This document shows positions 22,841 to 35,311 of a stretch of 64,000 nucleotides of DNA, one piece after another. A model generated the notes under the pieces. It saw nothing but the letters and a program-made list of their open reading frames with translations, was not told where the DNA came from and did no database searches. The stretch covers positions 1 through 64,000 of the forward strand of contig WFMF01000594.1 of the NCBI GenBank assembly GCA_011033025.1. The letters are read 5' to 3'. Each line of letters begins with the position of its first letter. Within the stretch, counting starts at the first letter, position 1. A program made the translations under genes and the position numbers. Origin of the DNA: Beroe forskalii. Taxonomy: Eukaryota > Ctenophora > Nuda > Beroida > Beroidae.

Positions 22841-24445
22841 GGACACGTTCAACAAAAACATGTCTGAAATTCAAAATTTCATTTTCAAAAATGTGACAAA
22901 TTTCACAAAACTGTTCATAGATCATTTGCCTTGAATCCTAGAGGTGTCAAAATTTGATACAAGGTCAATAATTGACTATTTATCACATTCCAATTTCTTC
23001 TGATAAAAAATAATATTTACAGGGGCCATTTATGATACCAGAATCACTGTAGTATCATTTTTTGGCCCTAGACTGAAATAATTTGCATATATCACCCATG
23101 AACATTGTGTAGCCATTTGTGTATCCATAGTGAATGGGTTTTCCGAAATATGGTTGGCGAGTCACAGGCAAATGGCCATGAAATAATACTAAGAGTCACA
23201 TAGAGGTTTATGTACCTGTATTCCTTAAATCAAGAGGCCATTACAGTGAAACCATACAGTTTATGGTTATCAAAACACCATAAATTGTTTGAGAATATTA
23301 TATGCTATGATATTGGGGGCTCAAAAATTAAATTGTGGCCAATTTTGATACCAATATCACATGATAAACACCAGATCTCATATTCATGTGGAACAAATTT
23401 CTGTATTATATGTGATTTCTGTATCCATATTCGACCTAGTTTCGTGAGTTTTTAGTTTCTAGTGAAAGTTACATCTATATTATAGCTGAATCTGGATCAA
23501 AAATCACAGATCTGTAAATGGATATATTCATCACATGCCTTACAATACCAATACTGTGGGATTCTTTGGTCAATTATTATCACTTGTAGCGAAATAATGT
23601 GATCAGTGTATCATAAAGTGACTATTTATCTCATATCAAACGGCAAGTACAGTTTCTGGAAGGAGTTTACTTTCCAAAATGTGCCGAATATTTACCTAAA
23701 ATGTCATTGGTGATACTGAGATCACAATAAAATGGTTTCACTACAATGGAGAAAATCATGAGTGATTTTTATATCTTTTTTGACCTTAGATTGAGGGAAA
23801 GTTCATTTTAATTGATAGGTTAACTTATAAGATGTGAAAAATCATATCATTTTCCATAAAAATACCTTCTATGATACTTAAAATCACACATTTGTTTCCT
23901 TCTATCATTTTATTCCATCAGTTACAAAGATGTGACCTTTGTATCAATTTTTCGAGTTAAAGTGATTTTCGTGATGTTTAGCTATCAGCAGATGCATGAA
24001 ACTATGTGATTAAACTGAGAAACCTTAGAAAAAGATAGATTGAAGATACTTAAATCACGACATAGAAATGGGCAAATTTTCAAAGAAAATGTGTGACTAC
24101 TGTATCATCTTTGACCCCAAAGTGAAAATTTTCATTGGAACAAGTATGTAAACAATACATCAATGCACTCCTAAAATATTGGTCATTTTCGATGCTCAGC
24201 TGCATTTTTATGAGATGCAGTATCAATCTGAAAATGTCTTGGATGTGATTTTTGTATCATTTCACTTTAAAACATCATATCTCATGATCTGATGGAGATA
24301 GAGTATTCGTGATTTCAGTATCAGAAAGTTTGGACATCTCTTCTTCATATGAACTTCCCTTACAGTTTTTAAAATTTTCTTTCACATCCCAAAAATGTGC
24401 AAAACCAAAAAGAGAATTTCAGACATGTTTTTGTTGAACGTGTCC
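22841..24445. mobile_element. 1.6-kb inverted-repeat transposon, copy 2
   Basis: Near-identical to 13729-15329 over its whole length and in the same orientation, with the same GGACACGTTCAACAAAAACA ends. It is flanked by its own 4-bp duplication ATTA at 22837-22840 and 24446-24449. Differences are scattered substitutions and one- or two-base indels. Confidence 0.93.
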
Positions 24446-24449
24446 ATTA

Positions 24450-27102
24450 GTGATCTTGTAACAACAACGTAGTTGTGAATCCTGTGTATGAGGCAATTTG
24501 TAAATTGTAATGTAACATCAGTTCCTAAAATAGTTGAACAATGACCGTGGAACGAGTCACGATCAATTCTCTGAGCAATGAACTTTTGGTAGGGTTGTTT
24601 TTCAGAAAGTAAAAAATATGTAATTGATAACATAAAAGGAAAAAAATAAGTTGAAAAATAATATTTTTCCTACCTGCTTCGTGACTTGTCGCCCAGTTTG
24701 ATCCATTTTGGTCTGCAGAAAACTCTGAAGACTCCGATTGCTTTTTCAGTGACAAAATTAGGCATACGTTTTGAGCAATAGCATATCTATGAAGGTTTGT
24801 CAGTCAATAATAATTATGAATTTTAAAGCAATGATATAATGAAAGTAGAAATTTGAATAGAATATAGTTATTTCGATTGCTATGTCATAGTGAAAAGTGA
24901 AAACTAAATCTAAAATCTCAAAAGTCAAAACACAGGAAATTCAGAAGCTCGAACAGGAAAATGTTGAACAGACGTTACTTTAACAGTCTGGACTGAATGC
25001 ATTACGGAAATTGCCGATCTTTAGCAAATTAAAATTAAAAACATCAGCTCAGTAATGTTCACACGCACGAATCATTCCATTGGACGGAAGAATGTAAGTA
25101 TAATACTTCAAGTTCTCGAACTGTACTGACTGTATATTATACAACGGAAATCATTTCATAACGGAAATTATTAGCAGATTGATGTCAACTATTCTCCATA
25201 GTATAAACATGATAATGACATCACTCTCAACTGCCGGGGCCCCCCAACTGCCTAACACACTGATGATGACACATATTTTGTGTGATACCCAAAATTATTT
25301 TAATATTCAGTTCATGATATTGAGGCATCACAAAATAATTACTTAAATTAAAATCACAAAATAATTTCTTAACACTTTAACACCATGAGGAGCATATATC
25401 TGACAATTTAAAAGTTCACAGTTACACGCAGCTGATGATGTGACTTATGTTCTGTAGTTAAACTTATTATAGCAAAGGTGTGACACGATTCTCTTCCGTT
25501 TTATTAAATTTATTTAAATGAACTGGATTTAGTAAAATACGTTCATTTCTTTTGAACTCCGTGTACATTTTAAATGCAAACGCTTTGCTTGAATTGATTT
25601 TTATCTCTCATTGAGGAATGCAAACTGCAGTCTAAATGGTCGTTGAAAACAAAAATATTTGATTGCTCGATCCCTTGCATGTCGCTCAATTACACACTGA
25701 AATTATTTCTAGTAAACGAATCCAAATAATTCCAATTTTTAAACAAATTTTTCAATGACTTTCCTATTAAAAGGAAATTTGTTTGCAGAATGCAGGTTGA
25801 AATTTCATATCAGTTTAACTTCCCAGTAAAAATTGTAACTTTTTAAAAGCCAGATGCTTCTAAGTTCTAGTCCCGATTAATACGTTGATAAAGCATCAAG
25901 TAAGTATCAGCCATCACCATGCATAATACAAGAAATAAAATACTAAAATAACAAGAACAGAATGAATTGGAATGAATGAATATAACCCTCGAAGTGACCT
26001 CCATTATTTCAACTCATCACTTGATTAATTTAATACCTCGAGTCACAAGGTTTAGCGGTCACGCTTGAGCGTACTCCCTTTTATTTTCATGGTTTTCTGG
26101 CGCAGTTTCAGGACACGTGCAAAACGCGTTTCAATTATACGCTACATAATACCAAGCCTTTGATGCAGCGATGGTGATTAATAATTTGAGTACGAAAATT
26201 TAATCAAGATTAGGAATTACTGGTTATTTGATTTTCAAAGGGACTTGAACTGACAGTTCCTTTTCTAAATTTTAAGTGAATTCCTATTATTGAAAGGTTT
26301 TTGAGATATTAGTATGGATTATTTTTAATATTCAACTTCCGAGATACGCAATTGCCGGTATAAAATATTGAAAATTTTTGTAGGATCTAATCAAACTTCA
26401 AATTTGGCGAGTCAATTTTTCATCTAATTCCTTAGAAATATTCGACAGAGATTTGAAAATTTTGGGAACGAATTTCTCGATAATAAGAATCACGAGTTAG
26501 TATTTATTACGTAAATTTATTTTATGAACATATTTAATCGCCTATCGGTTTATTTCTGTGCTTGTCGGTATTGGTGAGAACTAAAAATAGGTTACAATCA
26601 AACAACGCACGAAGAGTGGTTCATGGGTTGTGCGATGCTAAATTTATCCGTTTTGTTAAAACTTTGAACATCACACGATGATAAAAATCAAAACATATCA
26701 CTGCTAAGGTTCACAGTATACCAGCATAAATAACAAAGATACTCAGATACACTGACTAAATGATCAGAGAATTTAAAACGGTCTAGAGTGAGTGACATCA
26801 TAATTGTGGATTAAAGTGGTCATAGATCGATTGATGATGTCAAACCGTAAACGACATAAGTACCAACCACGTAAAATCAGACTTAAGAAGTCCATTATGC
26901 AACGCTTGCTGACAGAAGACTGGGACCTAAAGTCGAAGCACACAAATTTCAACTCAAGTTTCAACTCAAGTTCAAACTTTGAACTCATCACTATTCACTA
27001 AGCCAAATATTGGAGTAAATGTTGGAGTATTATAGGATAAGAGGATAAGGCTCAATATTCTAATATTCGATCAATGATTTCACAACTGAATAAATCTAGC
27101 AT
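24450..27102. other. AT-rich intergenic DNA, one possible minus-strand exon
   Basis: No confident gene. On the minus strand, about 24755-24676 reads SLKKQSESSEFSADQNGSNW and ends at a donor-like GAAGCAG/GTAGGAAA, so a short exon is conceivable. Duplicated TTTCAACTCAAG occurs near 26947-26970. Nothing else is recognised. Confidence 0.4.
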
Positions 27103-27104
27103 TA

Positions 27105-27372
27105 CCTTAGTACACCTAAGAACGGCATCACGTAATTGGCGCGCACTTTAAGATCGGCGCACTTTATTAGTGCGGTTTTTATGACTTGAGATCGAAAACG
27201 ATAATCGATATGGAAATTGAGAACCGAAATATGTATAAAAAAACGAATTCGAAAACGCAAAATTCACGAAATTGTTCACTATTTCATGTGCACTTAATTA
27301 CTGTACACTTAATTAGTGCGGTTTTTCCCAAACCGCACTAATTAAGTGACGCCGTTCTTAAGTGTACTAAGG
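27105..27372. mobile_element. 268-bp MITE with TA target site
   Basis: The ends CCTTAGTACACCTAAGAACG and the reverse complement of CGTTCTTAAGTGTACTAAGG form inverted repeats of about 27 bases. They are flanked by TA on both sides, as expected for a Tc1/mariner-type non-autonomous element. Inside the right end, 27306-27324 and 27330-27348 are perfect 19-base inverted arms around TTCCC, containing AATTAGTGCGGTTT. Confidence 0.85.
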
Positions 27373-27374
27373 TA

Positions 27375-30300
27375 ACTTTAATCATTAAATTCGCGACAGG
27401 AACCACCCTGCAAGTTACAAGGAGGAACACCCTGAAGCTAATCAACCGCAGCACAAACTGCTGGAATATTGGAATAATATTGGCTCGTCGCCAAGTGTCC
27501 AGTAACTGTAACCATCACACATATCAATATCATACACTACACAGCACAATATATACACATTCCTGGGTGGCCCTCGTACAGGAACCGTTGTCCTTTGGAA
27601 AGGAATAAAGTGGCACATTCGAGAATAGGCGGGTGAGAGTGACATCATTATCAGGGTTAAGAGTGGTGAATTGAGGACACCAAATTGCATATTTTCATGA
27701 AAGCATAAGAAAGAATTCGAAAGAATAGGGTTCTTCCATGATAATTTTCCTGAAATTACTTGGCACACGAAAAAACAAATCTGAATAATTGCAATATTTT
27801 TTGGATAAATACCCAATATATAAACGATCCCATACGCTACTCTTAGGCTCCAACAGGCGAAGTTATGGAAAACGGTTGAATTACTAAAATAGAGTGTTTT
27901 CGCTCATAGCTGCAAAGTTTCACTGGTAGCTGATCATTATTTCAAAGCAACAATAAGAACTATAGTCTATAATAGAATGGTATACCTAATAAGCTAATAG
28001 AGTCAATAAAACGATAAGGAAAGCACCCACTATAGGTACTACAGAATAATGGACCTAGCAATAAAGTAGTAAGCTAGTTAAAGTATTAAGATAACGGATC
28101 AGAGTCAGGGATCTATCAGAAGTATAGGTAAGTAGGTAGAGATGAGGTCACAAGACTAGAGGGGGTCACTTAATGACACGTTCATAAGTCTTAAAGGGTA
28201 AATGGTATAATGGAGTAAATACAGTAATAGAAACAACAAAGAAGGTTTAGTCTTCTAAGTCAAGACTGAAAGACAGTCGAGACCCTCGTGATTAGAATAG
28301 CGGCTTTATTTGAGCCATATGGTAAAGCGCAGTTGTGATGATGTACATTGTTTGAAGATAAACAATGTACTTAGCAACTGTAATTTGTGTACTAAGAACT
28401 TTATCAAGCTCCTAGGGTACCTACATTGGAACATCCAAAAAGCTAAAAAGTAAAAAGTAAAAAAAAGAAGTGATAAAAGGCATCAGCATCACCTGATGTC
28501 ATAGCTATTGTTAGCTAAGTATGATGTACCTACATGTTTAAACATTTTTCTTTTGAACTGGACACTGGTTTTAATGTTGACTTATGATCAAGAGCTATTA
28601 TTACTATCTACTTATCTACTTAGTTATCCGCCTACTGCCTGGTTCTTATGACTTATTGTTGAGAGCTCCTCAGCCTTTAATTAAGTGACAAAGGCCTTGC
28701 AGGAACTTGGTACCCGGTTGGTCACACACTTGAGAACTTAAAACATTAAAAAGGTACAAGTGTACCTAAAAGTTAACAAAGGGAAGGAATAAAAAACGGT
28801 TCACGGATTTGTAAATTCGGTGTAATTCAAAAACAACAGTTCCAACTGTAGATTGAAAGGAAAAATCAATCAACTTTTAAAAATAAAAAATACAAGAAAT
28901 TAAAGCTATAATAACGGTGTCATGAGATTCAGCTTTTCGCAACCCCCAGCATAATAATTGTCATAATAATGTTTTGCAAGACTAAAGCATTGGAATGGAA
29001 GGTTGAGAAAATAAGGAAATTATCTCTGCAAATTCTGTCACCTTGTGGAACCCTAACCAAAATATTTATCTGGGAAAATGTGTAGGATTACAATCAGATC
29101 AAATTTCCTATTCGTGGATCATGGAATTACAGGATCCGTGATTCCTACTGTAGTAGGTACCTACCTCAATTTCAGTATTTCATTGGCCAGCCCAGAAGCT
29201 CGAAAGGAAAGGCTCAATTTGACGGATCAATATTAAAATAATAGCTTCCAGCTTCCTTACCGGATTGATTGAGGCAAAGTGTCGGTCTCTCGAGAATTAA
29301 TTGAACCTACTTGCGATGGAAACGTCACCATACCTACTTTAATGATCCCTTTACAGATGTATTGGGAAGGCACCTCAGCAGAAAACGTCAGTAAACGAAG
29401 TACACACACGTCATACGAACTACCAAGGTGTAGTTTAAGGTAGTAAGGTACGGTTCTATGGTTATTCTGTTGTTATTTTATTGAACTGATAAGGCAATAC
29501 AGCAGGTAGGTACCTAATACACTGTCACCAGAGTCTGGAACCCATAAAACTACACACGAAAGTATACAATCAGCAGGCATTTGACACAGTAACAGGCGTT
29601 TGCTGAGGTAAGTGAAATGTCTTAGTGGTTGGATTAGTCATTTGAATGTCCTAGAGTTCCCAATGAAATGGAGCAGTACTACAACTATGCTGTGTAATAT
29701 GGTTTTCTTATCACGAATAGAGAATGAACAAATGAAAACAATCAAAACCACAATGAACCAATGAAGCAATAAGAGCCATAGAATGTGAGAACAAAGAAAC
29801 GACTATACCAACCATCGTAGTTCATTTTCAGCAATTCAACCTCTCAATAAACTAACTAATTAATAAAGTAATAAGATGTAAGAAAAAGCTTTGTTTTCTT
29901 ATTTCTGCGCAATGAGGTGCACAATACACATGAAACTCAAATCACTGATATAATGTTTACACGCAGCTGAAACTTAACCAGTTTATATAGTGAACGTTAA
30001 CAAAACAAAGAGCGAAAGAAGCGTAACAATTTACAATTATATTGATCATAGTAACTGAAAGAGTGCACACAGGAATTGCGGGGCGGGCAGGTTGCCAACA
30101 CAACACCGGTAGTGTGAGTACCGGGGCGGCGTGATGCGGTAGTTACACTACCGGGGTGTCCCTGCATCACATGATCCGAGCAGGTTATGTTATGAGGATC
30201 ACACGACACAGTCACACCTCTTCAGGGGTGAATTCAGTAATCAGGAATAATTAATCAATGAAGTTGCAGAATAAAGATGAATGGCGGAGGAAATTAAATC

Positions 30301-31690
30301 TACACCTAGTTATGAACAAATGTACGTTGACTCCGGAAAAGGCCGAAATTATTTATTTTTGTAGCCTCCAGGCCGTCATAGTATAACAGTGAGATAGTAT
30401 TTGAACTGCTAAAAACTTTAAAAAGGATAAACAGGTACTATCTTTTCCGCATTACTAAGGTTTCGGTAGACGGCAAATAAGAAATAAGGAAATTCCATTC
30501 TCCATACAAAACATATTATTCTAGTTCTATAGAACTCACATAAATTCAAGAGTCAGTGTAGAACGACGTCATTATTATACCGTAGAATAGTGAATTGATG
30601 ACGTCACACCGCCTCCTACTAGTCATGTGCCATTAACACCTGGTATATTGAACACGTATAGTGCTAAAGTGCTCACGATAACCGCAATGTTCTTCAAGAA
30701 GACTATGATGTCATGTTACTTTTAGTTTTGTAGTGAATATTAAATGGATAATCTTAATGGTTAGATGAATAAATATAGACGTTAGTAGTCCAGTCAAGCC
30801 ATTGATGTTTTAAAGAAAAAGTCACGTAAAAGTTAAAAACACGCTTCCATATATAAACTGACAAAAGGGGCTTTTAACTTGGCTGACCAACCGTCGCCTT
30901 CATAGCTTCTTAGGGAGTCAGAGATCTGGTGCAGGCGCTGCACACCAGATTTTCATAATCTCCACTGCATGTTACGTTTCTCTAGCTCCTCCAGTTGTGA
31001 AGGAGCTATTGAAATCAGCATGAGCTGATCGATATTGATTTATAATAATACTCCAAACATAAATATTAAATAAGCTAATAAACAATGTTGTGCATTGATA
31101 TCTTTTGAACCATTAGTTGATGCTTGGTTCCGAATTCCAAATTCATCCGTATTCTTGAACAATTTCTTAATCTAAACTAGCAACAGGTTCATTTGACCTT
31201 AACGAATAGAACATGCTATTCGAAAGCCCTTGTTTTTCAAACCTTCTCGTATCATTAAACGTTTTCAGCTTGCTCGCTGGTCCCAATCTTCTAAGTTCTA
31301 AACTAAAAACTTCAACAGTTATTCATTATTCAAAGCACTGATAGTATGGGCGCGAGTAAAAAACTGACCAACAAAAAGAACCGTAGTTAGGTACCAGTTA
31401 TTTTACCGCTTTGCTGTATAGAAATATTGAAGTAATAATAAATGAATGAACTCAGGAGAACTCTGAGACTCGAGATAACTATGAAGTCGATGAGTAATGA
31501 GTTGGACCACCAATAAACAAGCACAATAAACATGTGCATAAAGCATAGAGAGGATAAACAGCAAAATGAGTTGCATATTATTCGAAAAAAGATCCGCTGG
31601 AACGCTAGATTTGGGGAAATTGTATGGTCCTTTCATTCCTTTTTCAGTGAGCGTCTTAAGTGATGTCAATGATGTAAATTTGTAGTTGCA
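27375..31690. other. AT-rich intergenic DNA without recognised genes
   Basis: No convincing exon. A dyad at 30103-30117/30143-30159 (ACACCGGTAGTGTGA against TTACACTACCGGGGTGT) and another at 30924-30950 (ATCTGGTG...CACCAGAT) could form hairpins. Minus-strand open frames at 27442-27816 and 29997-30215 show no recognised motif. Confidence 0.45.
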
Positions 31691-31699
31691 TCAGCGGTA

Positions 31700-31860
31700 T
31701 TCCACAGAAAAACTGGTATAAACTATATACTGGTACAAAGTAATACCGGTAAAGACAGCAGCTGGTGAGAGATAGACTGGTATCAATGAAAACTGGTGTC
31801 ATTGTCAATAGAAACTATAGCGCAACTACAGACTGGTGTCAGCATAGATAGCTGTAAGGG
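31700..31860. repeat. Loose ACTGGTGTCA repeat patch
   Basis: Scattered ACTGGTATA, ACTGGTATCA and ACTGGTGTCA words, related to the minisatellite at 35882-36360. Confidence 0.55.
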
Positions 31861-31979
31861 CCAGGGTAGGCGCTTGATTAGATCGGCTGGTGCTGTTTAA
31901 ATACAAAAGGTTTCGATGAGAAAATGTTTTTTGTTTATTAATTATTGAACGTTTGTTCATTCAATTCACCACGTCAGCA

Positions 31980-32252
31980 GAGACTGAGCTATTGGCCAGT
32001 CAACTTAATTTGACTTTTGAACAGCTGATGTTGGAATTGCATGAGGCAAATGATCTACAGACATTCGATGTCAACGTGTGCCATGAACGAATGAAAAGTA
32101 GAGAAAAGATCAAAAAAACTAAAAGGCCTTTCCAAAAGATTAAAGAAGGCAAATTGATAGTTGTCAAGCTCTTCATGGAAAAAATAGACGATTTATCAAA
32201 AAAGCACGAAGTCAAATCATTACCGATTATTACTCCATTTAATCAACATTAG
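31980..32252 (+). CDS. Unrecognised open frame or exon (about 90 aa)
   Basis: After a possible acceptor (GTCAGCAG/AGACTGAG, about 31980) the frame reads ETELLASQLNLTFEQLMLEL and continues through a lysine-rich helix-forming stretch (KSREKIKKTKRPFQKIKEGK) to a TAA. The amphipathic composition looks more protein-like than the surrounding AT-rich frames. No family is recognised, no partner exon is placed, and the reverse strand is also open over part of it. It could be an exon of an unknown gene or chance. Confidence 0.3.
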   Translation, partial: ETELLASQLNLTFEQLMLELHEANDLQTFDVNVCHERMKSREKIKKTKRPFQKIKEGKLIVVKLFMEKIDDLSKKHEVKSLPIITPFNQH

Positions 32253-33444
32253 TCATGATAATATGCTCATAACATCATACCGTCCGTATCACCAGTAGCC
32301 ATGAGAAATGTTAACCGCATGTTCGAAAATAGGTGGATCAACGTCATCAACTTACTACACTGCATGATGATAATGACGTCTTCATCTCTACCGCCTATTT
32401 CTCGTGTGGGCAGATTAGGCATGTGTACAATGACACTTCCCGATGGGGAGCGGCTCGACAACAGCTGGTCAGAGCTGGTCAGCGCATGTATTCAATCACT
32501 TTACATTTACCTACATGTTTATCGTTTGCTTCTTTCTTTTGCATACCTTATTACCTTACGAGAACAATCATTGCAGTGTTCGAAGTTTCGGCTTGGTGAA
32601 TTAGTGGAATCGTTGGCCCCAAAAATTCCCGAAAGCCCAATAGTGGCACCCAAAATTGAGGCACATGATGCAGATTTGAGATTAATGAAGGGACAGATCT
32701 TATCGTGGGCAAAATTTTGTTTGGGCGAAATTATGGACTTTTCTCTCCAAAAATCCCCATAAGAAAATTCCTGAGGTCAGAGGTATTCTGCTTTTTTATA
32801 GCACGGATCTCGAAAGAAATAAGGCGCTTTGGGGCACCAAACCGTGAGCTTAGCGTTCTCTAATAGTACTAATAAAAATGCCGAGAACAAATTGCGCTTT
32901 CCTTTCGTCACTAGGCTACATTTTTTCATTATTAGGATATCACACTTTTAAATATTCAAAATCTAAGTCTGCTTTTGCTTCAGCTGCCTTGCATCTTAAC
33001 CATTTTTATTCTTGTTATTTAAACTCTCCAGCTCCATTCAAAATTTAATAATTCTATAGTTTCTACATTCAAATATTATCTCCATTCCGGAGAGTTTCAA
33101 ACTCTTGAGCTCTTTAAGTAGTAGGTCATTTGTCCATCTTGTAACGACTTCTAGGTATTCATAACGCACATTGTACATTATCATGCAATATTCCGTTATT
33201 CATCATTTTGTAAATTAAAGAATTGAGGCCGGTGTGGATCACATGCTTATATAGCCTAATATGTGACCGTCAGACCTTTTATGTCTATGAATGCTCCTTT
33301 CAATATAATTTGTTTCGTTGGTTACACACGGATTGTTTGAGTTTTAGAGTAGGCCATTTCTTCAATTTGACTTGGTCTCCAGTTATTTGTTTTCTAAGAA
33401 ATATGGGACAGACGGACAGTGCCTCCTGCACCTGGGGGCAGGTT
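32253..33444. other. No confident feature
   Basis: An open frame of 153 codons (32301-32762, plus) has no recognisable domain and an odd composition, and I do not call it a gene. The remainder is AT-rich. Confidence 0.4.
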
Positions 33445-33524
33445 GGATCTGTCACAGATCCAGCTGAATCTCTCAAAGATCCAGCTGGATCTTTGAGAGA
33501 TTCAGCTGGATCTGTTGCAGATCC
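33445..33524. repeat. 80-bp near-perfect palindrome
   Basis: The centre is CCAG/CTGG between 33484 and 33485. The arms are made of GATCCAGCTGAATCTCTCAA and its complement, with one mismatched arm position (GTCACA against GTTGCA). It lies about 60 bases upstream of the first DM9-like exon. Confidence 0.9.
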
Positions 33525-33582
33525 CCCATTCAAAAGAAGAAGCATCTCCTAACTCCGCCACTCCACTAGAGCTCTCCCTGAC

Positions 33583-34925
33583 ATGAACAGAGAAGACTGC
33601 GGGTTGGGGTTCCATAAGGAGTGTCCGAGGAGACCGGACGATGAGTTCCGGTTAGGGAGACAGACTGACACAGAGGAGGATTACTTCTGCATCCTGTCTC
33701 ACTCCGAACACGGCGTCATCCCAGGTACAAATAGCCATTAAGTGGATATCATATGGGATATCATGGGTTAGTTAGCACATACAATGAGAAGTACACACGG
33801 CCCCCATAACCGAATAAAAGTAAGTACCGCACAGCCTTTGAGAGGTGCGTATCGTACGTACGTCGTACCTCTTATCGACACGGAGAAAGATTACTACTTC
33901 TGCATCCTGTCAAACTCCAAGCACAGTCACGGCGTTATCCCTCGTATAATTAGCCCTCAGGGGTGTCAGGAAGCAACTGGTTTTGCACTTGTGCCGTGCA
34001 CTAAATGTGCAAAAACTAGGGCTTTGGTTTTTGAGCAAGGCATAATAAGAATTATACCTGTGTTCCTCAGGCAAAGCGCTAGCGAGTGGCAGGTACTGCT
34101 AACAGTATGAGTAACATCCCTTAATTCACCAGGTAAAGCGCTAGCAAGTGGCGGGGACTGCTGGTACCCATACGGAGGGGAAGAGCACACGACAGGGGAG
34201 TTCGAGTGGCTGTCCAGCAACGGACAGAAGGTGAAACTGGTGGAGAACAAGGAGGATCACGACCCTCCCGAATCAGCCCTCCTTATTGGCAGCCAGGAAG
34301 ACGTTAATATATGTCAGGCGATGACGTCATCAACGTATGACTGTGCTATATCTGCCGGCGAGAAAATGACTTGGGTAGGCGCGGCGAACACACTGACTGG
34401 CGACCATATTTAACGGAAAGGAAATCGCACGGCAGACGCAGTTTGTGTAAAAACAATGAAATCGGCCGACCATTAGCGATACCAACTAAAAGCTTAAAAG
34501 AGAGATGCGTACCTGCTGAATAAGCTGAAAACGTATCTCAGCTCTTTCAACTCTTGATATGAAATGCGCATAACTGGCAGTCACTTCAAATTGATTTGTA
34601 CTAACAGCAAGCAAATAGAAATATTCCTATTTTCGACGGGATCCTCTGAAACTCTGGCAAACTGGCCGGTCCCAGCTGAATATCTGGAGATATATCTCAA
34701 AGTTTTTTCAGCAAAACTTCAGCTTCTTTCCCATTTCCTTCTACATTTGAACTCCGTTGTTTCTCCCCCCTCTCCTCATTGGCAGCCAGGAAGACGGGTG
34801 TTACTACATGGTGCTGGCACACACTGAGGAACAGGGTGATATCCCCGGTAAAGCCAGGGACGGAACTTGCTGGTACCCCTACGGTGGGGGAGAACACACC
34901 ACCTCCAACTTCTCTTATGTTACCC
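33583..34925 (+). CDS. DM9-like repeat protein, three exons (partial model)
   Basis: Exon 1 (33583-33724) reads PRRPDDEFRLGRQTD, then EDYFCILSHSEHGVIP, ending in phase 1. Exon 2 (34133-34302) joins as GKALASGGDCWYPYGGEEHT and continues to ESALLIGSQED. Exon 3 (34790-34925) reads GCYYMVLAHTEEQGDIPGKA, then GTCWYPYGGGEHTT. The recurring IPGKA...CWYPYGGxEH is the hallmark of DM9/DUF3421-type repeats, found in secreted or cytosolic lectin-like proteins of molluscs, insects and flatworms, some binding mannose. Two DM9 units are visible. Intron phases 1 and 0 keep the frame, but the exon 2 donor (GTTAAT) is weak and exon 2 also stays open to 34413. The start codon is uncertain, since an upstream exon may exist. 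It may be the N-terminal part of the beta-trefoil gene that follows. Confidence 0.65.
33857..34100 (+). pseudogene. Partial duplicates of DM9 exons 1 and 2 inside the intron
   Basis: At 33872-33943 the frame reads IDTEKDYYFCILSNSKHSHG, a close match to the end of exon 1, followed by a GT donor at the matching phase. At 34071-34095 GCAAAGCGCTAGCGAGTGGC copies the start of exon 2 after its own TTCCTCAG acceptor, but then meets TGC TAA where exon 2 has TGC TGG. The exon 1-exon 2 block has thus been partly duplicated within its own intron, and the copy is dead or at best an alternative truncated exon. Confidence 0.65.
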
Positions 34926-35311
34926 GTGAGTAGAGTTACGATGGTTACCTTTTTTAGTTAGTGGTTACCATGGTTAGTTGTTACCATTACCATGATTAGT
35001 TGGTAACCTATGGTTAATGGCACAGTCACGGGTAGTTACCAACTTTTCACGCTACGACTTGACGAAAGTGCGTGACCACATGGGAATGAGGGCAATGTAC
35101 ATTGAACACACGCTGGTTCAATCTTATTTATTCAATATCCGCTATACGATCACAATGGGCAAAGGATTGACTTCAGGGTGTACAGTCGCTGAGTCGGATC
35201 CTCTAGACGTTGATCACGGGTCTGCACCTTTGGGAATAGGTGTTGGTTGACTGCTGATAAACGCCTTGGGTGGTGGAGTCTGTGATTGTAAGTGCAATGA
35301 CTTTCCTCCAG
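34926..35311. other. Between the DM9 and trefoil exons
   Basis: GGTTACCATGGTTAGTTG-type short repeats (34935-35010) are followed by DNA open for 77 codons (35017-35250) without a recognisable motif. If the DM9 and trefoil exons form one gene, an exon entered in phase 1 and left in phase 0 must lie here; I could not identify it. Confidence 0.4.

Noticed and set aside
27442-27816. 124-codon minus-strand frame
   Set aside because: No recognisable domain, no supporting splice or start context, and composition typical of AT-rich noncoding DNA.
32301-32762. 153-codon frame
   Set aside because: No family motif and an overlapping open minus frame; not enough to call a gene.
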